Of a stretch of 44,020 bases of DNA, positions 43,859-44,020 are shown in pieces; position 1 is the stretch's first letter, and each line of letters starts with the position of its first letter. The notes under the pieces are model-generated. The model had not been told where the DNA came from, did not search any database, and was given only the letters and a program-made list of their open reading frames with translations. The DNA lies in contig JAAFKB010000026.1 of assembly GCA_013299055.1 (NCBI GenBank), positions 1-44,020 of the forward strand, in the 5' to 3' direction. A program made the position numbers and the translations under genes. This DNA is from Sphaerotilus sp. Its GTDB lineage: Bacteria > Pseudomonadota > Gammaproteobacteria > Burkholderiales > Burkholderiaceae_C.

Positions 43859-44020
43859 ACCGCGACGTCACCGTCCGCGACATCGCCGATGCGGCGGGCG
43901 TGTCGGTCGGCACCGTCTCGCGTGCGCTGAAGAACCAGCGCGGCCTGTCCGACGAGACGCGCCGCCATGTCCGCCAGGTGGCCGCGGACCTCGGCTACGA
44001 CCTGTCGCGGCTGCGCTCGG
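43855..44020 (+). CDS. LacI-family transcriptional regulator, N-terminal part (cut by window edge)
   Basis: The first 55 residues of a LacI/GalR regulator: VTVRDIADAAGVSVGTVSRA is the helix-turn-helix, followed by the hinge-side helix and LGYDLSRL. The ATG overlaps the stop of the epimerase-like gene. The sugar-binding domain lies outside the window. Two ACGT-centred palindromes upstream of the operon may be its operators. Confidence 0.92.
   Translation, partial: MNRDVTVRDIADAAGVSVGTVSRALKNQRGLSDETRRHVRQVAADLGYDLSRLRS

Overview
The window is G+C-rich chromosomal DNA that is almost entirely coding. Gene content and order point to a betaproteobacterium of the order Burkholderiales, perhaps the Leptothrix/Sphaerotilus/Rubrivivax side of it (genus is a guess). 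The best markers are the metK / lpxL-lpxL / dapF-DUF484 block, the bamE-dapB genes divergent from fur, and the hpf-ptsN-hprK block. No rRNA, tRNA, CRISPR array or insertion sequence was recognised, and no stretch longer than 300 bases lacks a gene or remnant.

Layout. 1-3439 (minus): a SWIM zinc-finger protein, a DUF5691 protein and a MoxR-like AAA ATPase cut by the left edge; this is the start of a known but poorly understood gene set. 3522-6147 (minus): a NarL-type regulator and a 7TM histidine kinase. 6148-7444: a short, A+T-richer accessory island with tandem operator-like dyads, a small beta-rich protein, a long perfect inverted repeat and a membrane protein whose end runs antisense into metK. 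7389-14202: metK, two LpxL-like acyltransferases, then two toxin-antitoxin modules (MntA/HepT, and a ParS-like antitoxin with a short RES protein) inserted before dapF and DUF484. 14287-23521: accessory genes (lipase, diguanylate cyclase, thioesterase, YEATS-associated membrane protein, DUF1045, PhnM, 5'-nucleotidase, DUF4926 with a decayed DUF6883 partner, DUF4397 lipoprotein). 23534-30740: housekeeping genes gshB, exbD, exbB, dapB, bamE, fur, hprK, ptsN, hpf and corA. 31338-40105: a nine-gene minus-strand operon facing a LitR/CarH-type B12-binding MerR regulator. 40207-41994: cytochrome b561 and two YceI proteins. 42815-44020: an aldose-1-epimerase-like enzyme and the start of a LacI regulator.

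How genes work together. The clearest system is the light/oxidative-stress lipid operon (glutathione peroxidase, FAD oxidase, DUF1365, cyclopropane-type fatty acid methyltransferase, chalcone-isomerase-like protein, transporter, DUF3833 lipoprotein, SDR, NTF2-like protein). Most of its genes are joined by 4-base stop/start overlaps. It shares an intergenic region with the photoreceptor-type regulator, and that region carries two inverted 18-bp boxes around overlapping promoters. The least explained piece is the island at 6.2-7.4 kb.
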